DNA of 64,000 nt, from NCBI GenBank assembly GCA_963822255.1, contig CAWGGV010000008.1, positions 1,302,001 through 1,366,000 on the forward strand. The letters run 5' to 3'. Below the pieces are notes generated by a model. That model had not been told where the DNA came from and did not search any database. It worked only from the letters and a program-made list of their open reading frames with translations. The translations under genes and the position numbers were made by a program. This DNA comes from UBA7803 sp963822255 (GTDB lineage: Bacteria > Pseudomonadota > Gammaproteobacteria > Pseudomonadales > Azotimanducaceae). Of the stretch, positions 28,694 through 37,547 are shown in pieces; the first letter of the stretch is position 1, and every line of letters begins with the position of its first letter.

Positions 28694-29098
28694 CTACTTG
28701 ACGACCTTCAGGTGCCCAGCCCCGCCCGGCTTGCCGTCCGGGCCGGATCCGAGACCGTCCGGCGGCGTGTCGGGCGACGGTGGATCCACCGCGTCGAAAG
28801 CCATGCCCTCGCCGGTCTCACGGGCATAGATCGCCTCGATGCTCGGCATGGGCAGGTAGACGGAGAATGGCGCGCCCGCGAAGCGGCAATTGCAGGCCAG
28901 CGCCTCCCGATCCATGGCCAGCTCGGCGACCGCATTGGGGGCGACGTTCAGCACGATCCTGCCGTCTTTCACGTGCTCGGCGGGAACCGAAACACCCGGC
29001 GCGTCCGCGTTCACCAGCACGTAGGGTGTCATGTCGCTGTCGACGATCCAGTCGTAGATCGCGCGCAACAGGTAGGGGCGTTTGGGCTGCTTGCTCAC
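28694..29098 (-). CDS. sspB: ClpXP protease specificity factor SspB
   Basis: Delivers SsrA-tagged and other substrates to ClpXP. 134 residues from a GTG (29098). 'KRPYLLRAIYDWIVDSDMTPYVLV', 'IVLNVAPNAVAELAMD' and 'FSVYLPMPSIEAIYARETGEGM' form the substrate-binding core. A flexible Pro/Gly-rich linker leads to the C-terminal 'GGAGHLKVVK', the ClpX-docking peptide. Directly downstream of sspA (41 bases). Confidence 0.95.
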   Translation of the reverse strand: MSKQPKRPYLLRAIYDWIVDSDMTPYVLVNADAPGVSVPAEHVKDGRIVLNVAPNAVAELAMDREALACNCRFAGAPFSVYLPMPSIEAIYARETGEGMAFDAVDPPSPDTPPDGLGSGPDGKPGGAGHLKVVK

Positions 29099-29139
29099 GT
29101 TGCTCCGCTGAGGGCTGCGGGCGCCATCGGCGGCGGGAG

Positions 29140-29772
29140 TCAGTCCTGCATTTCCATCTCGGCCTCGGTGAGGCTGGCACGGAACGATTCGCGCTCGAAT
29201 ATCTTCTGCATGTACTTCTGCAGCGGACGCGTGCTGCGCTCCGGCAGGCCGATGTCCACCGCGTTCAGCCGCCAGAGAATGGGCGCCACGCAGCAATCGA
29301 CCAGGGTGAACTCCTCGTTCATGAAGAACGGTTTTTCCGCGAAGATGGGCGCCACCGCGATGATGCTCTCGCGCAGCTCCTTGCGGGCTTTGCTGATCAC
29401 AGTCTCACGGCCCTTGCCCGCCATCAGAACGTCCAGGCGCCCGCTCCATTCGCGGTCGACGCGGGTGATCCACAGCCGCGACAACGCGCGCTGCACGGGG
29501 TACACCGGCAACAGTGGCGGATGCGGGAACCGTTCGTCGAGATACTCCATGATGACGTTCGCCTCGTAGAGCACGAGGTCGCGGTCGAGGAGCGTCGGCA
29601 GACTGTTGTACGGGTTGATCTCCGCCAGATCCTCCGGCTTGTTGTTCGGGTCGACGTCGACGATGTCGCAGGTGACGCCCTTTTCGCAGAGCACCATGCG
29701 CACCCTGTGGGAGTAGTGGTCCCGGGCGTCCGAGAACAGGGTCATGGAAGATCGCTTGGTAACTAGACTCAT
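29140..29772 (-). CDS. sspA: Stringent starvation protein A
   Basis: RNA polymerase-associated protein with a glutathione-transferase fold, 210 residues. 'MTLFSDARDHYSHRVRMVLCEKGV' (thioredoxin-like N-domain), 'NPYNSLPTLLDRDLVLYEANVIMEYLDERFPHP' in sections, and the helical C-domain 'EEFTLVDCCVAPILWRL' match SspA. It lacks obvious glutathione-transferase catalysis, as the family does. Transcribed after petC, which ends 100 bases upstream, as in pseudomonads. Confidence 0.96.
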   Translation of the reverse strand: MSLVTKRSSMTLFSDARDHYSHRVRMVLCEKGVTCDIVDVDPNNKPEDLAEINPYNSLPTLLDRDLVLYEANVIMEYLDERFPHPPLLPVYPVQRALSRLWITRVDREWSGRLDVLMAGKGRETVISKARKELRESIIAVAPIFAEKPFFMNEEFTLVDCCVAPILWRLNAVDIGLPERSTRPLQKYMQKIFERESFRASLTEAEMEMQD

Positions 29773-29872
29773 GTCGCTTCACCCAGAGACAAGTGATGGG
29801 CAGGGACAGCGCCCTGCGGGCAATGTAGCGGACCCCGGCTGCAGCGGCCCCACTCGAAGCCGCTGTATCGCC

Positions 29873-30700
29873 TTATCGGACCGCTTTGTGGTACTCCCTT
29901 CCGAGAAGCCAGGTGAACACGTACAGGATCATCAGGAACAGCAGCACGTAAACGCCGATTCGGTGACGCGAGAGACGGTTCGGGTCGCCGGTGTAGTAGA
30001 GAAAGTTCGCCAGGTCGTAGGCTGCCTTGTCGAACTGCTCGGGGTTGTACTTGCCAGTGCCTTTCTCCAGCACCAGCTGGCCGCATTTTTCCTCGGTGAT
30101 CTTCTTGCCAGGCTCCAGCGGGTCACGCATCTCTCCGCCGTTCCCGGCCGTCTTCGGCACCTGCACACAGCCTTCGCGCTGAATGCCCTGCAGACCGATC
30201 AGCACGTTCGGCATGCCGACGTTGGGAAAGACCTTGTTGTTGACCCCGAAGGGCCGCGAGCCGTCCAGATAGAACGACTGCAAATAATTGTAGATCCACT
30301 CGGGGCCGCGCAACCGGGCCTCCAGGGTCAGATCGGGCGGCGCCGCGCCGAACCAGCTCTTCGCTGCGTCCTCGTTCATGGACGTGGTCATCTGCTCGCC
30401 GATCGGCTGGTTCGTGAAGATCAGCTTGTCGAGCACGATGTCGTGAGGGATCTCGAGATCGTCCGCCGTGCGCTCGTAACGCTGGTACTTCAGGGAATGA
30501 CAACCCATGCAGTAATTCACGTACAGACGGAAGCCGTTCTGCAACGACGGCAAGTCCTGCAGGTTCGGCTTCATGGGCTCCAGCGGCCAGTTGTTCTCCT
30601 CCTCGGCGGCGAAAGCAAGGGCCGGCAGCATCACCGCGACAACGGCCAGCCAGATGCCGGGCAGCAGGCGTGAATTATCCTTGTTCTTATCGCTCCTCAT
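29873..30700 (-). CDS. petC: Ubiquinol-cytochrome c reductase, cytochrome c1 subunit
   Basis: Haem c subunit of the bc1 complex, carrying electrons from the Rieske protein to soluble cytochrome c. 275 residues. Signal peptide ('LAVVAVMLPALAFA'), haem site C64MGC67H68, and a C-terminal membrane anchor ('IGVYVLLFLMILYVFTWLLGREYHKAV') are visible; a Met-containing segment ('NVGMPNVL') is a likely axial-ligand region. The ATG overlaps the petB stop (ATGA). Confidence 0.96.
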   Translation of the reverse strand: MRSDKNKDNSRLLPGIWLAVVAVMLPALAFAAEEENNWPLEPMKPNLQDLPSLQNGFRLYVNYCMGCHSLKYQRYERTADDLEIPHDIVLDKLIFTNQPIGEQMTTSMNEDAAKSWFGAAPPDLTLEARLRGPEWIYNYLQSFYLDGSRPFGVNNKVFPNVGMPNVLIGLQGIQREGCVQVPKTAGNGGEMRDPLEPGKKITEEKCGQLVLEKGTGKYNPEQFDKAAYDLANFLYYTGDPNRLSRHRIGVYVLLFLMILYVFTWLLGREYHKAVR

Positions 30701-31978
30701 CGCATGGTCACCCTTTCCGGCACGGGTTTGGTTTTCTCCACTCTCGTGTACCAGGGCATGAGCACGAAATACGCGAAGTAGAACACCGTGCAGGTCTGGG
30801 CGATCCGCACCGCCACCTTGGACGGGGGGATCGTGCCGAGATACCCCAGAATGACGAAGGCGATGACGAACAGGCCCAGCATCACCTTGGACGCCAGCCC
30901 CTTGTAGCGAATGGATTTGACCGGACTGCGGTCGAGCCACGGCAGCACTGCCGGCACCACGATCGCGCCCGCCATCACCACGAAGCCCCAGAACTTGGCC
31001 GGGAGGGCGAACAGCGGAAAGGTCGAGGACCGCAACATGGCGTAGAAGGGCGTGTAGTACCACACCGGGGCGATCTCGGCGGGCGTCTTCAGCGGATCAG
31101 CCGGCTGAAAGTTGGGCGTCTCCAGGAAGTAGCCGCCCATGGCGGGCGCGTAGAACACCACCGCGCAGAAGACGATGAGGAACAGCACGATGGCGGGCAG
31201 ATCGTGGCCGATCACGTAGTAGGGGTGGAAAGGAACGCCGTCGCGCGGGACGCCGTTCTCGTCCTTGTTCTTCTTGATTTCGATGCCATCGGGATTGTTC
31301 GATCCGACGTGGTGCAGGGCAACGATGTGCACGAACACCAGCATGATCAGCACCAGCGGCACGGCCACCACGTGCAGGGCGAAGAAGCGGTTCAGGGTGA
31401 TGTCCGACATCAGGAAGTCGCCCCGCACCCACTGCATCAGCGAATCTCCGATCACCGGAATGGCGCCGACCAGTGAGACGATCACCTGGGCGCCCCAGTA
31501 GGACATGTTGCCCCACGGCAGCAGGTAGCCGAAGAAACCTTCCGCCATCAGGGCGACGAAGATCGCCATGCCGATCAGCCACAAGAGCTCCCGCGGCTTC
31601 CGATAGGAGCCGTACATGAAGCCGCGGAACATGTGCAGATAGACGACGATGAAAAAGGCCGAAGCACCGGTGGAGTGCAGGTAGCGCAAGAGCCAGCCCG
31701 AGCTCGACGTCGCGCATGATGTACTGAACCGAGGCGAACGCGCCCTCGCCGCTCGGAATGTAGCTCATGGTGAGCCAGATGCCGGTGAGGAGCTGCATCA
31801 CCAGCACGAACATGGACAGCACGCCGAACAGGTACCAGAAGTTGAAATTCTTCGGCGCCCAGTACTTCACCATGTGGTAGTCCCACGTTTCCAGGATCGG
31901 GAAACGTTCGTCTACCCAGCCGATGAAGCTGCTCCAGCCGGCAGCGATTCTGCTTTGCTTTTCGTTCACTTCGGCCAT
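30697..31978 (-). CDS. petB: Ubiquinol-cytochrome c reductase, cytochrome b subunit (apparent frameshift)
   Basis: Membrane core of the bc1 complex. The first frame (ATG 31978, 'MAEVNEKQSR') covers helix A; the second covers the rest. They join after removing one base in the CCC run 31697-31699 (minus 'DVELGW|LLRYLHSTGAS'), giving about 426 residues. Haem-ligand segments 'RYLHSTGASAFFIVVYLHMFRG' and 'HVVAVPLVLIMLVFVHIVALH' are present (cited in part), along with the quinol site 'PEWYY'-equivalent 'APVWYYTPFYAMLRS'. Coupled to petA (TGATG) and petC. I treat the break as a sequence error. Confidence 0.92.
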
Positions 31979-32637
31979 CAGGCGGTCTCCTCGTCTTGAC
32001 CGATCTCCACTACGTTGTCGCTCAGGAACTGATACGGAGGGACCACCAGGTTGTCGGGTGCCGGTACGCCTTTGTAGACGCGGCCTGCGAGGTCGTACAT
32101 GGAGCCGTGGCAGGGGCAGAAGAACCCGCCGTCCCAATCCGCATCGAACGGCTCCGGCTGTACCACCGGATAGTATTTTGGAACGCAGCCGAGGTGCGTG
32201 CAGATCCCCACGTACAGGCCGAGCTCGGGGCGCCGGGCCCGATACGGGTTCTGCGCGTACTTGGGCTGTTGGTCGACGTTGGTGGAATTGCGGATCGGCG
32301 AGTCGCTGCAGGTCCTTCTGCAGACGGCTGACGGTGTCTTCGGTGCGGTCGAAAGCAGAAAGATCGGCTGGCCACGCCAGGCAGGGAGTGGGCCCATCAT
32401 CTCGCCGGGCTTGAGCTTGCTGAAGTCCACCGTGACGGGGGCGCCGAGGGCTCTGGCCTTGGCGCTCGGATTCCAGGACTTGACGAACGGCACCGCCGCA
32501 CCGACCACCCCGAGGGCGCCCACCGCCGCAGTCGCGCCGATGAGAAAGTACCGTCTTTGTGTATTGATCTTAGAGGTGTCGATGCTCTCCGCGAGCTCTT
32601 CCGCGGATTTCAGGCTTATCGAATCGCCCTGGCTCAC
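31978..32637 (-). CDS. petA: Rieske iron-sulfur subunit of cytochrome bc1 (two compensating indels)
   Basis: The Rieske 2Fe-2S protein passes electrons from quinol to cytochrome c1. 'CTHLGC' and 'CPCHGSMYDL' provide the two Cys and two His ligands. A twin-arginine-like N-terminus ('NTQRRYFLIGATAAVGALG') anchors it. GTG 32637 is chosen because GGAG lies five bases upstream. Between about 32348 and 32290 the natural reading ('RTEDTVSRLQKDLQRLADP') is in another frame; one missing and one extra base flank it and cancel out. About 219 residues overall. First gene of petABC. Confidence 0.92.
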   Translation of the reverse strand: MSQGDSISLKSAEELAESIDTSKINTQRRYFLIGATAAVGALGVVGAAVPFVKSWNPSAKARALGAPVTVDFSKLKPGEMMGPLPAWRGQPIFLLSTAPKTPSAVCRRTCSDSPIRNSTNVDQQPKYAQNPYRARRPELGLYVGICTHLGCVPKYYPVVQPEPFDADWDGGFFCPCHGSMYDLAGRVYKGVPAPDNLVVPPYQFLSDNVVEIGQDEETA

Positions 32638-32874
32638 AGCTACTCCAGACAGTTCCGTTAGACGCCGAAGTTTAACATACCGAGACTGTTCACCATCGGC
32701 TGCCGCTGCCGGCAAAAGCCCCGGCATGGCCATCGATGAGCGAGTCAGCCTCGTCTCGACGGGGTGCTTGCTCATGACAAGCGAACCTGCGTCGGTAGCC
32801 GCACCGGCGGGCGTCGCAGGCGCACCTCCGCGCACAGGCGTACCGACGGCAGGCCGGCCTGAATGAGCAGGCGG

Positions 32875-33268
32875 TCAGCGCTTGGAGTACTGCGGGCGCT
32901 TGCGCGCCTTGCGCAGACCCACTTTCTTGCGCTCCACGGCACGGGCGTCGCGGGTCAGAAAGCCGGCCTGGCGAAGCGGCGCCCGCAAGCCCTCGTCGTG
33001 CTCCACCAGCGCACGGGCGATGCCGTGGCGGATGGACCCCGGCCTGGCCCGAGTTGCCGCCGCCGGCGACGGTCACCCGCACGTCGACCCTGTCGGTCAT
33101 CTCCGCCACCTCGAGCGCCTGACGCACGATCATGCGCGACGTCTCGCGGCCGAAGTACTGGTCGAGCGGTTTGTCGTTGACGGTGATGAGGCCCGTCCCG
33201 GAGCGGACGAATACACGGGCGGTGGAGGTCTTGCGGCGGCCGGTGCCGTAGTTCTGGGTGGCTGCCAT
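32875..33268 (-). CDS. rpsI: 30S ribosomal protein S9 (apparent frameshift)
   Basis: 'NYGTGRRKTSTARVFVRSG' begins the protein; after removing one base from the CCCC run 33037-33040 it continues 'SIRHGIARALVEHDEGLRAPL' and ends in the basic tail 'KKVGLRKARKRPQYSKR', which contacts P-site tRNA. Corrected length is 130 residues, identical to E. coli S9. As printed, the frame runs past the true stop (TCA 32875-32877) into the petA upstream region. Since S9 is needed for growth in most bacteria, a sequencing error is the likely cause. It is co-transcribed with rplM, 3 bases downstream. Confidence 0.95.
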
Positions 33269-33271
33269 GGA

Positions 33272-33700
33272 TCAGATTTCCAGTAGTTCGGGTTGCTGGG
33301 CGCTGTGCGGATGCTCGCTGCCGGCGTACACCTTCAGCTTCTTCAGCATGGCGCGGCCGAGCGGGTTGCGCGGCAGCATGCCCTTGACGGCCGTCTCGAT
33401 GATGCGCTCGGGGTGGCTGTCGCGCATCTGCTCGAACGACCTCGCCTTGATGCCGCCGGGATAGCCGCTGTGCCGGTAGTACATCTTGTCGGTGGTCTTG
33501 GCGCCGGTCACCTTCACCTTCTCGGCGTTGATGACGACGATGTAGTCGCCGGTGTCGACGTGGGGCGTGTACTCGGGCTTGTGCTTGCCGCGCAGACGAT
33601 GCGCCAACTCGGTGGCCAGACGCCCCAGCGTCTTGTCCTCGGCATCGACTACGTACCACGAGCGCCGGACGTCCTGCGCGCGCATGCTTAGAGTTTTCAT
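33272..33700 (-). CDS. rplM: 50S ribosomal protein L13
   Basis: 142 residues from ATG 33700 (MKTLSMRAQDVRRSWYVVDA); the frame is open further upstream, but this start gives the standard length. 'LGRLATELAHRLRGKHKP', 'GDYIVVINAEKVKVTG', 'YRHSGYPGGIK' and 'GMLPRNPLGRAMLKKLKVY' are conserved. The first gene of rplM-rpsI, preceded by a good promoter. Confidence 0.97.
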   Translation of the reverse strand: MKTLSMRAQDVRRSWYVVDAEDKTLGRLATELAHRLRGKHKPEYTPHVDTGDYIVVINAEKVKVTGAKTTDKMYYRHSGYPGGIKARSFEQMRDSHPERIIETAVKGMLPRNPLGRAMLKKLKVYAGSEHPHSAQQPELLEI

Positions 33701-33798
33701 GAGTCTCTCAGACCGTTGCTCTCGGGTGCTCGAGCCGTCAATCGCGCGGCGCATGCCTCGGCCGGGCGCGCGGAAACGTCCCGAAATCGGGAGCGCGA

Positions 33799-33827
33799 AT
33801 CTTAGCGGACCGCCTCTGCTAATACAA
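33799..33827 (-). promoter_or_regulatory. Sigma-70 promoter of rplM-rpsI
   Basis: Minus strand -35 TTGTAT (33827-33822), 17-base spacer, -10 TAAGAT (33804-33799), about 100 bases before the rplM start. A small inverted repeat (TCCCGA TTTCGGGA type) follows in the leader. It begins just after the MFS gene stop, so rplM has its own promoter. Confidence 0.65.
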
Positions 33828-33833
33828 CGCCGG

Positions 33834-35180
33834 CTAAGTGGGAGCAGGCTCGCGGGCGCGTTCTCCGCGGCGGGCCCGCTCGCCGGGCTGTTCCCGGCTG
33901 AACCAAGGCGTGCGGGTCGCCAGGACGCAGGCCAGGTAGACGCCGACGCCGCCGACGGTGATCCACAGCCAGGGTTCCCAGCCGTAGTTTTCCGCCACCA
34001 GGGTCATGGGCTCTACCGTGCAGACGACGAACAGCCGCCCCACGGCCGTCCACAAAGCCCAGCCGGAGGCCTGGATGGCGGGACTGATGTCCTCCAGGGT
34101 CTCGGAAAACCACGCCATCCACGGGCAGTAGGTGATGCCGAACGCGCCGCCGAGGAGCGACATCAGCACGATGATTGTCGCGTTCGACGGATGGGTGCCT
34201 GCCAGTGAGATCCAGGCCACCATCACCGGCACGGTGAGCAGCGCGCCGGCAAAGGAAACGACCTTGCGCAGCTGAAGCCGGTCCGACAGGACGCCCGCGC
34301 CGATCAAGGTGGCCAGATTCAGCAACCAGAAGAACTGCGACAGGAAGGCGGCCTCGTCGGGCTTGAACCCGTAGCTCTCCACCAGGATCAGCGGGCCGAA
34401 CTGCTGCAGCGCGAAGTAGAGCATCAGGAACAGGGTGATCCCCACAGCCATCAGCCAGACCCGGCCGTGACGGATCGCCGAGCCGGTCATGGGTCGGGCG
34501 CCTTGCTCCTCCGGCTCTTCGGCGTGCTCGGCAACCTCGCTGTGCATGATGCGGTGGCGCACCCGGGGCGACAGGTCGTGGATGGTGAGCATCACGAACA
34601 CGGCCACCGCCATGCTGATCACGCCAGCGATGTAGAACTGGGATTGCCAGACGTTGTTGAAGATGGGCAGAGTGAACCCGGCGATGGAGGCCGCCATGAA
34701 GTTCGCCCCCACCGGCCCGAACGTCCAGAAGGCGTAGGCCGACGCGCGTCCGAGACGGGGCGAGAAATCCCGCACCAGACCGGCCGAGGCCGCCACCACG
34801 GCACCCTCGATGAAGCCGAGCAGCGCGCGAACCACGATCAGCCCCGCCAGCGACTCCACCAGGGTCATGGCAAACACGCAGGTCCCGGTCAGAAACAGAG
34901 CCGGCACCAGCACCGCGGTCCGCCCCATGCGGTCGCAGACAGGCCCGAACGTGATGGCGCCGACGGCGGAAAACACCACGGTGGCCATGACCACAGTGCC
35001 ATACTGCGCCTTGGACATGCCGATATCCTGCATGAGCAGCGGCAGCACGGGAGCGATCTGAGCCTCGTAGCTGGCAACCAGGGTCGCTACCACCGCGACC
35101 AGCAGCAGAAACATGCGCTGCCTGCCGACCGGGTACCGGTCCAGCTCGCGGATATAGAAAAGCTTTTTCGTCGCGGTCAC
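33834..35180 (-). CDS. Major facilitator superfamily transporter
   Basis: 448 residues with about twelve hydrophobic helices and a cytoplasmic loop near the middle ('HSEVAEHAEEPEEQGARP'). MFS loop 2-3 motif appears as 'GPVCDRMGRTAVLVPA' and a related copy 'GVLSDRLQLRKVVSF' in the second half. Substrate not recognisable; the overall look (glycerate/cyanate/organic anion-type MFS) is only suggestive. It sits between rplM and zapE, which are close neighbours in many gammaproteobacteria, so it is probably a lineage-specific insertion. Confidence 0.82.
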   Translation of the reverse strand: MTATKKLFYIRELDRYPVGRQRMFLLLVAVVATLVASYEAQIAPVLPLLMQDIGMSKAQYGTVVMATVVFSAVGAITFGPVCDRMGRTAVLVPALFLTGTCVFAMTLVESLAGLIVVRALLGFIEGAVVAASAGLVRDFSPRLGRASAYAFWTFGPVGANFMAASIAGFTLPIFNNVWQSQFYIAGVISMAVAVFVMLTIHDLSPRVRHRIMHSEVAEHAEEPEEQGARPMTGSAIRHGRVWLMAVGITLFLMLYFALQQFGPLILVESYGFKPDEAAFLSQFFWLLNLATLIGAGVLSDRLQLRKVVSFAGALLTVPVMVAWISLAGTHPSNATIIVLMSLLGGAFGITYCPWMAWFSETLEDISPAIQASGWALWTAVGRLFVVCTVEPMTLVAENYGWEPWLWITVGGVGVYLACVLATRTPWFSREQPGERARRGERAREPAPT

Positions 35181-35240
35181 CGAAATCCCCTCAAATTCGG
35201 TTGATCGTCAACCATACCGCACGGAGCACGGCCGCGTCAT

Positions 35241-36380
35241 TCACGCCCGGTGGGTGCCCCCCAGGTACTCGTGGGACTGCATCTCCAGCAGCCGGCTCTC
35301 GGTGCGCTGGAACTCGAAGCGCAGCCGTTCGCCGTGGTAGAGATCGGTCACCGGCGCTTCCGACGAAAGGATGAGCTTCACGTTGCGGTCGTAGAACTCG
35401 TCCACCAGGCTGACGAAACGGCGGGCCGCATCCTCGTTGCGCCAGGTGAAGCGCCGCACGTTCGAGACCAGGACGGCGTGGTAGATCCTCGACAGCTCGA
35501 TGTAGTCGTTCTGGCTGCGGGGGCCCTCGCACAGCTCGGAGAACTCGAACCAGGCCACGTCTTCGGAGACCGCCCGCGCCCGCACCGGGCGCCCCTCGAT
35601 CTCCAGCACTACGTCCGTCTCCGGCTCGTCGGGCGCGAGCGCCGCGAAGCTCTCCTGCATCCCCTGCTCCGCCGCGGCGGTGAGCGGGGTGTGGTAGATC
35701 TGCGCCCGCTCCAGGACGCGCAGCCGGTAATCCACCTCACCGTCCACGTTGAAGACCCGGGTATGGCGCTCGAGCAGGTCGATGGCCGGCAGGAACCGGC
35801 GCCGCTGCAGGCCATTCTCGTAAAGCCGCTTCGGCTCCACGTTCGAGGTGGCGACCAGGGTGACACCGCGGGCGAACAGCCCGCCCAGCAGCTCGCCCAG
35901 GATCATGGCGTCGCCGATGTCGGAGACGAAGAACTCGTCGAAGCAGAGCAGGCGCGATTCCCCGGCGAATCGCTCCGCCACGTGCTCCAGAGGATCCGCC
36001 GTGCCCGCCAGGTCCCGGAGCTCGTGGTGCACGCGCTGCATGAACCGGTGGAAATGCATACGCTTGCGGTCCCCGGGCGGCTGACACTCGTAGAACAGGT
36101 CCATGAGCATGGTCTTGCCCCGCCCCACGCCCCCCCACAGGTACAGCCCCCGGACCGGCTCCGCCGGTCGCCGTGCGGGCAACAGCCGATTCCACCAGCG
36201 GACCGCCGACCGGCGGCGCCGCTGCAACGCCCCGTGCACGTCGTCGAGCAGCTCGATCACGTGCGCCTGCACCGGGTCCCGCGCAAATCCCGGGATCTCG
36301 AGCAGCGCCCGGTACCGGGCGGCCGGCGCGCGCGGCAGCGGCACCGTGACCGAGCTCTCCTGCATCGATTCCTGAAGCAT
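35241..36380 (-). CDS. zapE: Cell division protein ZapE (AFG1-like ATPase)
   Basis: 379 residues. Walker A GGVGRGKT (residues 83-90) and Walker B 'LLCFDEFFV' (about 144-152), then 'GVTLVATSNVEPKRLYENGLQR' and 'ISRIYHAVLVSNVRRF'-like sensor segments. E. coli ZapE associates with the Z-ring and destabilises FtsZ polymers under ATP. Position near degS and rplM-rpsI matches the E. coli order. It is divergent from degS with about 93 bases between starts. Confidence 0.95.
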   Translation of the reverse strand: MLQESMQESSVTVPLPRAPAARYRALLEIPGFARDPVQAHVIELLDDVHGALQRRRRSAVRWWNRLLPARRPAEPVRGLYLWGGVGRGKTMLMDLFYECQPPGDRKRMHFHRFMQRVHHELRDLAGTADPLEHVAERFAGESRLLCFDEFFVSDIGDAMILGELLGGLFARGVTLVATSNVEPKRLYENGLQRRRFLPAIDLLERHTRVFNVDGEVDYRLRVLERAQIYHTPLTAAAEQGMQESFAALAPDEPETDVVLEIEGRPVRARAVSEDVAWFEFSELCEGPRSQNDYIELSRIYHAVLVSNVRRFTWRNEDAARRFVSLVDEFYDRNVKLILSSEAPVTDLYHGERLRFEFQRTESRLLEMQSHEYLGGTHRA

Positions 36381-36473
36381 GACTGCAGACTTTAGCGGCT
36401 CGAAACGGCTTTCACCAAATAGCCGGTCACGAGATGGCGCACGGGCGGGGCTTTTCTGCTAACTTCCGCCGCC

Positions 36474-37532
36474 ATGCGCGAGATGATTCGATACGTCCTC
36501 CTGCCGGCGCTGATCGGCGGGCTCGTTGGGCTCGCGGTAACGATGGCCATGCGCGCCGGCCCCGCCCCCAGCGCAAAGGCCGGTTATGCGCTGGCGGTGA
36601 AGCGGGCCGCCCCGGCGGTGGTGAACATCTATTCCACCAAGGTGCTGGCGCCTCCCATCTGCCAGCTTCCGCGCTTCAAGGAGTGGTGCGACCGCTTTTC
36701 CGGCGGCGAGAAGGAGCACATGCAAAGCTCACTCGGCTCGGGCGTCATCGTCCGCGAGGACGGCTACATCCTCACGAACAACCACGTGGTGGCGGGCGCC
36801 GACGAGATCCTGGTGGCGTTCAACAACGGCCAGGCTACCACCGCAAGCGTGATCGGCAGCGACGCGGAGACCGATCTCGCGGTCATCAAGGTGGAGGCGA
36901 ACGGCCTGCGCCCCATTCCCCTCGGGTCGTCCGCCGACGTGGAAGTGGGAGACGTGGCGCTGGCCATCGGCAATCCCTTCGGCATCGGCCAGACGGTGTC
37001 GTCGGGCATCATCAGCGCCAAGGGCCGCACGGGCATCAGCGCGAGCCCCTACGATGACTTCATCCAGACCGACGCCGCCATCAATCCGGGCAATTCCGGC
37101 GGCGCGCTCATCGATTCCGAGGGCGACCTGATCGGCATCAACACCCTGATTTTCTCCCGCTCGGGCGGATCCGAGGGGATCGGCTTTGCCATTCCCGCCC
37201 AGCTCGCCATGTCGGTGCTCGACGAGATCGTCGAGACCGGCCGGGTGACTCGCGGCTGGCTGGGTATCGTGCTGTCCAGCATCCCGAACGCCGGTATGGC
37301 GGTGGGACTCGAGGTCACGCAGGTGCTGCCGCGCGGCCCGGCGGATCTGGCCGGGGTGCAGGTGGGCGACAGGATCCTGGCCGTCAACGACCAGCCGGCG
37401 GTGAGCTCGACCGCGGTGAGCCGTCGGATCGCCGAGGCCGCCCCCGGCTCGACCATTCGGCTCGACGTCCTGCGCGGCGACGAGCAACTGCAGATGACGG
37501 CGCGGTCGGGGGAGCGGCCGGTGCCGAACTGA
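36474..37532 (+). CDS. degS: Periplasmic serine protease DegS/AlgW
   Basis: Trypsin-like protease with one PDZ domain, 352 residues. An N-terminal membrane anchor ('YVLLPALIGGLVGLAVTMAM') precedes the catalytic triad H104 ('TNNHVV'), D134 ('ETDLAV') and S208 ('NPGNSGG'). One PDZ domain occupies about residues 250-345. A single PDZ plus membrane anchor points to DegS/AlgW, which cleaves the anti-sigma factor RseA/MucA on outer-membrane stress. Two cysteines (C63, C72) in the N-terminal loop are a small oddity. Confidence 0.93.
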   Translation: MREMIRYVLLPALIGGLVGLAVTMAMRAGPAPSAKAGYALAVKRAAPAVVNIYSTKVLAPPICQLPRFKEWCDRFSGGEKEHMQSSLGSGVIVREDGYILTNNHVVAGADEILVAFNNGQATTASVIGSDAETDLAVIKVEANGLRPIPLGSSADVEVGDVALAIGNPFGIGQTVSSGIISAKGRTGISASPYDDFIQTDAAINPGNSGGALIDSEGDLIGINTLIFSRSGGSEGIGFAIPAQLAMSVLDEIVETGRVTRGWLGIVLSSIPNAGMAVGLEVTQVLPRGPADLAGVQVGDRILAVNDQPAVSSTAVSRRIAEAAPGSTIRLDVLRGDEQLQMTARSGERPVPN

Positions 37533-37547
37533 TCTCGCAACGGGCGC

